Shown in pieces: positions 1 through 7,139 of a stretch of 64,000 nucleotides of DNA. Location: positions 1 to 64,000 of the forward strand of contig JACRFZ010000117.1 in NCBI GenBank assembly GCA_016212515.1, given 5' to 3'. The position numbers and the translations under genes are program-made. The notes under the pieces are model-generated. The model was not told where the DNA came from and ran no database searches. It saw only the letters and a program-made list of their open reading frames with translations. Position 1 is the first letter of the stretch. Each line of letters starts with the position of its first letter. This DNA comes from Candidatus Melainabacteria bacterium. GTDB taxonomy: Bacteria; Cyanobacteriota; Vampirovibrionia; Obscuribacterales; Obscuribacteraceae.

Positions 1-1092
1 TTCTTCGGAATGTCTGCCCCGGGCCTGCCGCAAATACTTAAGAGCCCCGCCTTCACCGAATTGATTGGTGAGGTCGGCCACCAGTGCCACACCCATAGTA
101 GATTTTATGCCGAGCCCGCGAGCGATTTCCGCGGCCCGCTGCACATGTTCTCTCACCAGGGTGACTTGGGCCCTTTGAAATTCCGGTTCATTGACGGCTC
201 TCACCATGGCCCGTCCCAGATCATTTCGGGGTGAGAAATGAGCATTGCGCACAAAGTTTTCGTTCAGCATGCGGGAAGCATTGGCCCCAAAGATTTGATT
301 GAATTTCTGGGGATTGGCCTCGTGCATACGTTGCAGAAGCTCGGGCAGGTTGCCGCCCCGCTGATTGCTTTGCTGAATGCCGACGGAAATGCCTGCGCCA
401 TTGTCGTTCCAGTTGATGGAATTGGCCTTGCCTTCATTCTGGCCAATCAGTGCCACCACTTTATCAACATCACTGCCACTGCCGGGCAGACGAATATAGC
501 GACCCTGGCGCCTGCCGCCAGGCAAATCGCGAGCGGTCAAACTGATCTCCACGGAACCGCCGGCAGCAATTTTTTCCAGATCGGCCTGGGAGAAGAAGGA
601 ACCGTTGATGTTCTTCAACGGTACTTTGTCCAGGGGACTGGCAGTCTGGCTATCATCAAGGAGTCCGGCTCTGTTGTCGCCAATCATGGGCAGAAGAGCC
701 CTAGCTTCCGCATCTCTAAAAATATCGCGAGCGTTGCCGCTCTTGCCGGAAGACTTACCAAGCTCGGAAACGTCCGAGCGAAAGCGACTGTGCTCGGGGC
801 TAATCTCGGTGGAACCATCCAGGGAGGAAGCCTGTCCGAAAAGCCGGTCAAGGGCCCGAAAGGCAGTTTGCTTGAGCTTTTCGGGTGATACCTCACCTTT
901 CAAGCGCAGTTCCTGCACTTCCTGACTGAAGAGGCGGTCCGTTTGCGCGGAAGCTTCCACCTGGCGGTAATCTACCTTATCGTGCTTATCGCCGCGGTCA
1001 AAAAAGCGCACGGCTTGGTTTTCCGGCTGGGAGGCAGGCAAATCGGAGAGTTTTAAGCTGGGTCGGTCCAGCGAGCCGAATTCCTTAGTCAT
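1..1092 (-). CDS. Lysozyme/chitosanase-like protein, truncated by window edge
   Basis: The frame opens with ATG at 1092 and is still open at base 1, so 364 residues are visible and the C-terminus is missing. The first 160 or so residues are hydrophilic and charged, and there is no signal peptide. From about residue 213 comes a block with NEGKANSINWNDNGAGISV (Glu220, Asp230) followed by GIQQSNQRGG and later a helical stretch with LVADLTNQFGEGGALKYL. I read this as the lysozyme-superfamily/GH46-like glycosidase fold seen in putative peptidoglycan or chitosan hydrolases. Glu220 is then the likely acid, but the family assignment is from memory of the motif only. The antisense frame at 238-888 is longer-looking but has no recognisable content. 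A divergent intergenic region separates it from the next gene. Confidence 0.6.
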   Translation of the reverse strand, partial: MTKEFGSLDRPSLKLSDLPASQPENQAVRFFDRGDKHDKVDYRQVEASAQTDRLFSQEVQELRLKGEVSPEKLKQTAFRALDRLFGQASSLDGSTEISPEHSRFRSDVSELGKSSGKSGNARDIFRDAEARALLPMIGDNRAGLLDDSQTASPLDKVPLKNINGSFFSQADLEKIAAGGSVEISLTARDLPGGRRQGRYIRLPGSGSDVDKVVALIGQNEGKANSINWNDNGAGISVGIQQSNQRGGNLPELLQRMHEANPQKFNQIFGANASRMLNENFVRNAHFSPRNDLGRAMVRAVNEPEFQRAQVTLVREHVQRAAEIARGLGIKSTMGVALVADLTNQFGEGGALKYLRQARGRHSEE

Positions 1093-1238
1093 AAGAAAAA
1101 TTCAAATTACCGCTTCTGGGAGTAATCAATAGCTTAAGCAAGGCAAAGACGGGTCGCAAGGTGGAAAACACGTACAGTGGGACATTACAGAATACTTGTC
1201 TAAAGCTTGGGAAATGACGCCGAATTCCTGAGAAGGGC

Positions 1239-1244
1239 TATAAT
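1239..1244 (+). promoter_or_regulatory. Candidate -10 box upstream of TPR gene
   Basis: Perfect TATAAT in the context GGGCTATAATAGCC, 38 nt before the ATG at 1283. No good -35 is seen at 16-18 nt; ATGACG at 1214-1219 is 19 nt away. Similar C/G-TATAAT boxes occur 29-110 nt upstream of several other genes in this window. Confidence 0.4.
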
Positions 1245-1282
1245 AGCCAAGTTATAAGCATTTCTTTGAGTGACGATTAGAT

Positions 1283-2323
1283 ATGGCTCCGGCGCAGAAC
1301 ATTAAAACCTTGAACCAGTACAAAAGAAAAAATGCACTGAGCCTCACGGCGCTCAATGTTCTCCGGCTTCTCACCGCATGTCTGGTTCTAGCCCAGGTCA
1401 TGCCGGCGCGGGCTGAGGGCGGTGACGAAAAACCGGCCAAGAAAGGCTATAACCGGGAAGCCGTGGCCCGCTATAACCAGGGTAGGGAATTCTACAAAAC
1501 CGGCTACTTCAATAAAGCCGTAGAAGCCTATAAACAGGCTATCGCCCTCGACGACCGCATGGAACAGGCCTACTGCAACCTCGGTCTCACCTATATTCAA
1601 CAGAAAAATTACGCCAAAGCCCAGGAAGCGCTGCTCAAGGCTGTAGCCCTCAAGCCGGACCGGGCCTCCTCCCTCAATGGTCTGGCCTCAGTGCTCTTCT
1701 TCCGGGGCAAGAAGGAAGAAGCCATCGAGAAGTGGCAGGAAGCCGTCAAGGTAGACCCCAAGTTCGCCTCTGCCTATCTCAACATGGGCAAAGCCATGGA
1801 AAGCCTGGATCAACTGGATGACGCCCAGAAAGCCTTTTCCACAGCGCTCAAACTACAGCCCGACCTGGCTCAAGCTTACTATTCCCTGGGCTTGTTAATG
1901 CTCAAGCGCAACCACGAAGGACAGGCCCACTACCTGCTTTCCCGGGCCGTAGAGCTGGAGCCGGAATCCGAATACGCCAGAGACGCTCGTAAGCAGGTAG
2001 CCTCCCTCACAGACAAGTTTGCCAAAGAGGCAAAAGCCTCAGGTGAAGCCGAAGAAGAGCCCATGAAAGTGGTGGGAGCAAATATCGACCACGAACTGAA
2101 GAACCATACCAAGGCCCATGCCCTCTCCGAGCCCAATGTGAAAACCCACGATGCACAAAAGGCTGAAAAACCAGCCAAGCGCGGCTTCAACTTACTGAAG
2201 CGTAAGGAAGGTAAGGAAGGCAAGGAAAAAGCCGAAGCGGTAAAAATGAAGCTCTATCACCCCACAGGCGATAAGAGCCAAGACTTGAAAGCCAGACCCC
2301 CGGTCGAGCCCGGTCTCGAATAG
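1283..2323 (+). CDS. Exported TPR-repeat protein
   Basis: 346 residues. The N-terminus has basic residues then a hydrophobic run ending in MPARAEGG, a plausible Sec signal peptide cleaved near residue 45, although the n-region is long. About five tetratricopeptide repeats follow (roughly residues 57-225) with the usual NLGLTY..A..A..KP spacing. The last 120 residues are Lys/Glu-rich and disordered. TPR domains scaffold protein-protein contacts, so no enzyme function can be given. It is followed after 6 nt by an unknown gene on the same strand, and the two are likely co-transcribed from the -10 box at 1239. The ribosome binding site before ATG 1283 is weak. Confidence 0.8.
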   Translation: MAPAQNIKTLNQYKRKNALSLTALNVLRLLTACLVLAQVMPARAEGGDEKPAKKGYNREAVARYNQGREFYKTGYFNKAVEAYKQAIALDDRMEQAYCNLGLTYIQQKNYAKAQEALLKAVALKPDRASSLNGLASVLFFRGKKEEAIEKWQEAVKVDPKFASAYLNMGKAMESLDQLDDAQKAFSTALKLQPDLAQAYYSLGLLMLKRNHEGQAHYLLSRAVELEPESEYARDARKQVASLTDKFAKEAKASGEAEEEPMKVVGANIDHELKNHTKAHALSEPNVKTHDAQKAEKPAKRGFNLLKRKEGKEGKEKAEAVKMKLYHPTGDKSQDLKARPPVEPGLE

Positions 2324-2329
2324 AAAACA

Positions 2330-2887
2330 GTGACAAGTGTAGAAGACAAAAAAAAGAACTTCGCCACCATCGTAGACGGGAAAGTGGTGGACGATTCCGA
2401 GCGCGTCGCCGTCTGCATCAAAGGTTCCGTGCTTGGCTTTCCTGCAACAATAGAAGCGATTAAACCCGATTTTCCCTTCGGCACCAGCTTCTATCTGGAA
2501 ACAGATGTGCTGCACGAGCATCAAGGCACAAAACCCAGCTTCACCATTGTGGTAACACCCAAGGTAGCAAAAGGCTTATCCGGCTTTCTCGGGCGGCTTT
2601 TGCTCATCGATGCGCATGAAAGACCCACCGGCATAAAAGTCTTTGACAGCGAACTACTGGCCCATTCGGAAGACCTGGACATTTGCCACCGCTTCATCGG
2701 CTATCCGGGCATGGCCGAGAAACTAAGAGACTTGCAGCGTTTTAATGGTTTTCGCGAATTCCACATTCAGGGCGGCAAGGGACTCTGTCTCATTTGCCCG
2801 ACCAACTTCAAAGGTCTCAGTTACGACGTGGCGAGAGAGACACTACAGGTGATGGCAACTATAGCCCAGGTCTTGTTTGAGTTTTGA
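2330..2887 (+). CDS. Conserved-looking protein of unknown function
   Basis: 185 residues, read from GTG at 2330, six bases after the preceding stop. No signal peptide or membrane segment. It is a mixed alpha/beta protein with three Cys (in AVCIKGS, DICHRF and LCLICPT) and I do not recognise a family. The end overlaps the earliest possible start of the Nudix gene, so the two are translationally close or coupled. Codon use and tight packing support it as real. It could be a partner or regulator of the Nudix hydrolase, but this is only context. Confidence 0.65.
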   Translation: MTSVEDKKKNFATIVDGKVVDDSERVAVCIKGSVLGFPATIEAIKPDFPFGTSFYLETDVLHEHQGTKPSFTIVVTPKVAKGLSGFLGRLLLIDAHERPTGIKVFDSELLAHSEDLDICHRFIGYPGMAEKLRDLQRFNGFREFHIQGGKGLCLICPTNFKGLSYDVARETLQVMATIAQVLFEF

Positions 2888-2892
2888 AAACC

Positions 2893-3495
2893 ATGATGAC
2901 GGGAAACTACCTTGAATCAATTGCCAGGCTCTTGCAAGACTACCTGAAGCACTGGTCGGAAGACCAACCGCGTCTGGAGGTGCTCCTCAAGCAGGTGGAA
3001 GAAAAAGATCGCGAACTGACCAATCGCAAAAACATGGTCGGTCATCTCACCGGCAGCGCCCTGGTGGTGGATGATCAAAATCGCGTCCTCCTGATCAAAC
3101 ATAATATGTTGAAGCGCTGGCTGCAACCCGGTGGCCATCTTGATTTCGAGGAATGGCCGGCGGACGGCTCCCTGAGAGAACTGGTGGAAGAAACCGGCAT
3201 CAGCGAGGACGGTCACGGACTGAAGTTGCACCGCCTGCACGGTAGATTCGGTGAGGAGCTACCCATCGACGTTGATTCCCACAAAATTCCTGAGAACCCG
3301 AGCAAGGGCGAAGGACCGCACCTTCACCACGACTTTCAGTACGTTTACGAACTTTCGGAAGGCGCCCACAAACTCAACCTGCAAGAAGAGGAAGTGAGCC
3401 AATTTCGCTGGCTGCCTCTAGAGGAGTTGCTGGGCGGAGCCTATGGAGTCAGACTGCAACGAGTAGCGGGCAAGATCTTAACGCTCAGCCGCTAA
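2893..3495 (+). CDS. Nudix hydrolase
   Basis: Carries a complete Nudix box (G-x5-E-x7-R-E-U-x-E-E-x-G-U) running from GHLDFEE to RELVEETGI, which binds Mg2+ and hydrolyses nucleoside diphosphates linked to another moiety. An N-terminal helical segment of about 45 residues with KDRELTNRKNMVGH precedes the fold and the total is 200 residues. Substrate cannot be told from sequence; the layout (VVDDQNRVLLIKHNMLKRWLQPGGHL split over about 30 residues) resembles general Nudix proteins of the ADP-ribose/NTP type. I prefer ATG 2893 to the upstream TTG at 2884, which overlaps the previous stop codon. The next gene is convergent. Confidence 0.85.
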   Translation: MMTGNYLESIARLLQDYLKHWSEDQPRLEVLLKQVEEKDRELTNRKNMVGHLTGSALVVDDQNRVLLIKHNMLKRWLQPGGHLDFEEWPADGSLRELVEETGISEDGHGLKLHRLHGRFGEELPIDVDSHKIPENPSKGEGPHLHHDFQYVYELSEGAHKLNLQEEEVSQFRWLPLEELLGGAYGVRLQRVAGKILTLSR

Positions 3496-3509
3496 TTGTC
3501 TTATTTGTT

Positions 3510-3989
3510 CTATTCGTCGTGTTTTTCTTCCGGAGGCTCAAGGGCTTCAGCCAGGGCACGCAAGCGAGTATTGGTCAGCCTTGCTTCCGTCATACGAGAG
3601 CCAATGCGTGCCTGAGCCCGGGCTTGCACATTGGCCCTGGCTCTTACCGGTCCTTCGGCAGCCAGTCCCACCACCTCTTTACCGAACCAGGCGTCTTTGC
3701 CGTCCACTTCCACTTCATGGCGGGCAGCAGCCCGTAGCTTGCCTAACTGTCCGGAACGATCGCCTTCCATGGCATGCAAGCGATTTTGAGAAATGCGACT
3801 GATGCTCTGAGACATTGCCCGGCCGGTTTCCTTGAGACCTTCGTGCAAAACTGGGCTTAACTCACGGCTCTCTGCAGGGCATTGAGACTCCCCGGCTTTT
3901 CTGGAGAACTTTTCTAGAAACTGTTTCCACGCGGATATGAGATCCGTGATAAAGCAGTTCTTATTTCCATCTGATTCCATCTGATTCAT
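3510..3989 (-). CDS. Hypothetical protein
   Basis: 159 residues from ATG 3989 (an in-frame TTG lies six codons upstream). No signal peptide or membrane segment. The middle and C-terminal parts are Ala/Arg/Glu-rich and predicted helical (ARANVQARAQARIGSRM, then TRLRALAEALEPPEE). No family recognised. The first codons contain a direct repeat of the ATCAGATGGA type and no clear ribosome binding site. Shorter open frames exist on the opposite strand, and I keep this one because it is the longest and has a plausible composition. Confidence 0.45.
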   Translation of the reverse strand: MNQMESDGNKNCFITDLISAWKQFLEKFSRKAGESQCPAESRELSPVLHEGLKETGRAMSQSISRISQNRLHAMEGDRSGQLGKLRAAARHEVEVDGKDAWFGKEVVGLAAEGPVRARANVQARAQARIGSRMTEARLTNTRLRALAEALEPPEEKHDE

Positions 3990-4239
3990 CAAAAGAAAAC
4001 TCGGCAACTACACGCGCCCCCCTTACCGTTATAACCCCTGACATCCCCCCGGCAGGGTGATGGCGCCCGGTAAATTGGCTTTTTGTTACACTCTCCGGCG
4101 GCCACGACACGGCTAAACTCAGCCTTTCAATAGTTGCAAAGACGAAACAATTGTTAGGGAAGGGAATTGCCGGGGCCCTTGTGCTAGATTATTGACAGTA
4201 AGTCGGCAGTCTAATGGATCCGTCCCGGAGGGGGAAAGC

Positions 4240-4590
4240 ATGTCAGAAACTACAACTCAAGAGCAAACCCAGGTAATTACCTTGACCGAAGCCGCCGCTG
4301 GTGAAATCAAACGCCTCCTCACGGAAGAACCGGACAAAACCGGTCTGAGAATGGAAATTCGTGGTGGCGGTTGTTCAGGCATGTCCTACGGCATGAGATT
4401 TGATAACGCCCAGGAAAAAGACCATGTGGTGGAAGCCTTCGGAGTGAAAATCTTCATCGACCCCAAAAGCGCCATCTACCTCAAAGGTACCAACCTCGAC
4501 TTTCAGGGTGGGCTCAATGGTCAGGGCTTCGTCATCAAGAATCCTCAGGCCAAAGGTAGCTGCGGTTGCGGCAGTTCCTTCTCCGTCTAA
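4240..4590 (+). CDS. A-type iron-sulfur carrier (IscA/SufA/ErpA/HesB family)
   Basis: 116 residues from ATG 4240, preceded by a strong GGAGGGGG ribosome binding site; an upstream in-frame GTG at 4192 is unlikely. The three family cysteines are present: Cys45 in GGGCSGMSY and Cys108/Cys110 in CGCGSSF, which bind Fe or an Fe-S cluster for transfer to apo-proteins. The core also shows DPKSAIYLKGTNLDF and GFVIKNP typical of the family. Whether it corresponds to IscA, SufA or ErpA cannot be decided here because no isc or suf genes are in the window. It ends at a terminator-like hairpin and is followed by a YgfZ-type gene, which also acts in Fe-S protein maintenance. Confidence 0.92.
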   Translation: MSETTTQEQTQVITLTEAAAGEIKRLLTEEPDKTGLRMEIRGGGCSGMSYGMRFDNAQEKDHVVEAFGVKIFIDPKSAIYLKGTNLDFQGGLNGQGFVIKNPQAKGSCGCGSSFSV

Positions 4591-4610
4591 GACTTGAAAC
4601 ATCTATCCTG

Positions 4611-4641
4611 GGAAACGAGCTGCCCGTGCAGCTCGTTTTCC
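4611..4641 (+). terminator. Rho-independent terminator after Fe-S carrier gene
   Basis: Nine-bp perfect stem ACGAGCTGC (4615-4623) with GCAGCTCGT (4628-4636), a four-base loop CCGT and a short T-run (4636-4639). It lies 24 nt after the stop codon. The T-run is short, so partial read-through into the YgfZ gene is possible. Confidence 0.65.
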
Positions 4642-4673
4642 GTTTCTGCCCAAAGAAAAAGAGTGCTCCTTAA

Positions 4674-6317
4674 ATGATTGAAGAAACTTTCCCCACCGGC
4701 AAACTGGCACTAAATTACCTTCTTATAGAGGTAAAAGGTGAAGACGCAGAGCGCTTCTTACAGTCGCAGACTACTTCCGACGTGAAAGCCTTGCAAATAG
4801 GGGACGGTCAGGAGTCCAGCCTCCTTGATCGCAAAGCCAAAGTCATTGCCTATTTCAACCTCTATAAAACGAGCCCGACCGCCTTTCTCATTCTCGCCCC
4901 GGAAGTGCAAAAACAAGCCATAATCGAGCACCTGGAGCGCTTTATATTCGCCGACAAAGTAGAAGTCGTGCCCCTGGTATTTCCTTTTTGTGAACTTGTA
5001 AGCGGCAGCCAGGCGCCCCTCAAGATTCCCCCGTCGGCAGGCTCCAGAGCCGCCCTCATGCCCCTCAGCAAAGGCTTCATCGCCAGGATCCATATTTCGC
5101 CCTGTCCTACTTTCATCATTTTCAGCGAAGAGGAGACACTGACTCTGCCTCAACTTTCCAGGGAAGAACTACTTATTCGTCGCGTCGAAGCCGGGCAAGC
5201 AGAGTTTCTCACCGACTACAGCGATAGTTTGATTGTGGAACTATCCTTGAGTTCACCGGCCGTCTCTTACACCAAAGGTTGTTTTCAGGGTCAGGAAGTT
5301 CTGGCCAGAGTGAAAGCCCAGGGCTCGCCTTCCAGACAACTGGTGGGTCTCGTGCTGAATAGCAGCGAAGCAATTAACTTTCCCGTCGGCTCGCAGTTCC
5401 ATCTAAATGCTGAAGAAACTGCCGGCACCCTTGTTTCCCATGGCTTCAGCCCGAGACTGTCTAAACATATTGCCCTCGCTTTTCTCAAGCGCGATCTGCG
5501 TGTACCAGGCCGCGAAATTGAAGGCTATGTGGAAGTTGAAGGCAAGCGCCTGCCGCTTAAAGCACAGGTGCAGGTCTTGCCCTTCATCGAGCCGGAAAGG
5601 GACGAAGACCTGGCAAAGAGGCTCTACGAAGAGGCACTGCAAGACTTTACCGCCGGCAACGGCGCCGCCGCCATCCAAACCCTCAAACAAGTCGTCCTCC
5701 TGGCTCCCACTTTTGAAGACGGCTACGAAGCTCTCGGGGTAATGCTCTCCAAGGTGGACGAGGGCAAGCACATTGACGAGGCCATCGCCTGTATGAAAGA
5801 ACTTGCCGCCCTCAATCCCGATTCAATCATGGCCCACGCCAACCTCTCAGTCTTTTATTTGGAAAAGGGCGACAAGGAAATGGCGGAAGAAGAAAAGGCT
5901 ATTTCCATGAGTATCCGCATGCGCCAGGCCGCCAGGGAAGCCATGCAGGAGAAAAATGCCAGAGACGAGCAGGAAAAGGAACGCAAAGAAGCAGCCGAGC
6001 GCATCAAGCTCTTCCAGGAAGTACTGCAAATCGATGCCGATGATCTCTTTGCCAATCAAGGTCTGGGCAATTGCTACAACATCTTAGGTGAGCATGAGCG
6101 GGCTATTGGTTATCTGGAAAAGGCCATCGCCATAAAGGAAAATCATACCCAGTGCTATGAGGAAATGGGGAAAGCTTATGAAGCCCTGGGCAACTTAACC
6201 AGAGCGGCGGAATATTACGGCAAGGGCGTGGAGATTGCCGCCAAGAAAGGCGATATGCAACCACTGAAAGCGATGAAGGCTAAAATGGAAGCTCTTTTAC
6301 TGCAGAGCGGCAAGTAG
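4674..6317 (+). CDS. ygfZ: YgfZ/GcvT-like folate-binding protein fused to TPR domain
   Basis: 547 residues. The first 310 or so are a YgfZ (GcvT-like) domain with the signature KGCFQGQE at 201-208 (Cys203). YgfZ proteins bind tetrahydrofolate and support the assembly or repair of certain Fe-S enzymes. From about residue 315 to the end there are tetratricopeptide repeats (for example YEALGVMLSKV and NQGLGNCYNILGEHERAIGY), separated by a charged helix rich in Glu/Lys. Ordinary YgfZ is about 325 residues, so the TPR tail is an added module, perhaps a docking platform for client enzymes (inference). It sits directly after the Fe-S carrier gene, and potC-like follows after 13 nt. Confidence 0.85.
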   Translation: MIEETFPTGKLALNYLLIEVKGEDAERFLQSQTTSDVKALQIGDGQESSLLDRKAKVIAYFNLYKTSPTAFLILAPEVQKQAIIEHLERFIFADKVEVVPLVFPFCELVSGSQAPLKIPPSAGSRAALMPLSKGFIARIHISPCPTFIIFSEEETLTLPQLSREELLIRRVEAGQAEFLTDYSDSLIVELSLSSPAVSYTKGCFQGQEVLARVKAQGSPSRQLVGLVLNSSEAINFPVGSQFHLNAEETAGTLVSHGFSPRLSKHIALAFLKRDLRVPGREIEGYVEVEGKRLPLKAQVQVLPFIEPERDEDLAKRLYEEALQDFTAGNGAAAIQTLKQVVLLAPTFEDGYEALGVMLSKVDEGKHIDEAIACMKELAALNPDSIMAHANLSVFYLEKGDKEMAEEEKAISMSIRMRQAAREAMQEKNARDEQEKERKEAAERIKLFQEVLQIDADDLFANQGLGNCYNILGEHERAIGYLEKAIAIKENHTQCYEEMGKAYEALGNLTRAAEYYGKGVEIAAKKGDMQPLKAMKAKMEALLLQSGK

Positions 6318-6330
6318 ACAGAGGCATCAC

Positions 6331-7116
6331 ATGTACAAAAGCAAGCTTTTGACCTTCTTCAGCTTACTTGTGTATCTCTTTCTTTATGCACCTATTCTGG
6401 TTCTAATCATCTTCAGCTTTGACGAAAGCCGCCTGGGCGTCAAGTGGACGGGTTTCACCTGGAAATGGTACCAGTCTCTCTTCATGGATGAAAACGTACT
6501 CTCCGCCCTTTCCAATAGTTTGATCGTGGCCGCCGCAGCCGTGACAATTTCAACGGTGATGGGTGTGCTTGCCGCCGTGGGACTGGCCGGTATCAGGAAT
6601 AAGAAGCTGGAAGCAGCCGCACGGGGGCTTCTAATCTTACCGGTTTTGGTACCGGAAATAGCCATGGCCGTTTCCGCCCTGCTTCTCTTCATCAGCCTGG
6701 GCTTCTCGCTTGGCCTCACTTCCGTCATTCTGGCCCATGTAGTTTTCTGCCTTTCCTATGTAACCATGACCGTTTCCGCCCGCCTGGAAGGCATGAATCC
6801 TCACCTGAGAGAAGCCGCTCTTGACCTGGGTGTCAGTCCGGTGAAGGCTTTTTTCAAAGTGACGCTACCGCTTCTTACTCCCGGTATCATCTCCGGTGCC
6901 ATGCTGGCCTTCGTGCTTTCCTTAGACGACTTTGTAATCACGCAGTTTACAGCCGGAGTAGGAGCCACCACCCTACCCTTGCGCATTTACAGTATGGTCA
7001 AGTTCGGCGTCTCTCCAGAGATAAACGCCCTCTCCACTTTAATGCTCCTGGTCACCTTGCTGATTGCAGGCAGCGCTGAGTTTATTCGCTTCCGCTCGGA
7101 GAAACCAGCCCATTAG
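6331..7116 (+). CDS. potC: PotC-like ABC transporter permease
   Basis: 261 residues with about six hydrophobic segments and the cytoplasmic EAA loop EAALDLGVSPVKAFFKVTLP, the site that docks the ATPase. Length and the C-terminal DDFVITQFTAGVGATTLP block fit the spermidine/putrescine permease PotC, an inner-membrane subunit that pairs with PotB, PotA and PotD. None of those partners is in the window, so substrate is uncertain (polyamine, or another cation or iron substrate handled by this permease class). AGAGG ribosome binding site precedes ATG 6331. It probably shares the transcript of the YgfZ-TPR gene, and the next gene is convergent. Confidence 0.85.
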   Translation: MYKSKLLTFFSLLVYLFLYAPILVLIIFSFDESRLGVKWTGFTWKWYQSLFMDENVLSALSNSLIVAAAAVTISTVMGVLAAVGLAGIRNKKLEAAARGLLILPVLVPEIAMAVSALLLFISLGFSLGLTSVILAHVVFCLSYVTMTVSARLEGMNPHLREAALDLGVSPVKAFFKVTLPLLTPGIISGAMLAFVLSLDDFVITQFTAGVGATTLPLRIYSMVKFGVSPEINALSTLMLLVTLLIAGSAEFIRFRSEKPAH

Positions 7117-7139
7117 GCTGACTTGAGAGCCTTCCAGCT

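Noticed and set aside
238-888. Plus-strand open frame of 216 codons
   Set aside because: It is antisense to the longer minus-strand frame (1-1092) that carries a recognisable hydrolase motif, and its own product has no recognisable content.
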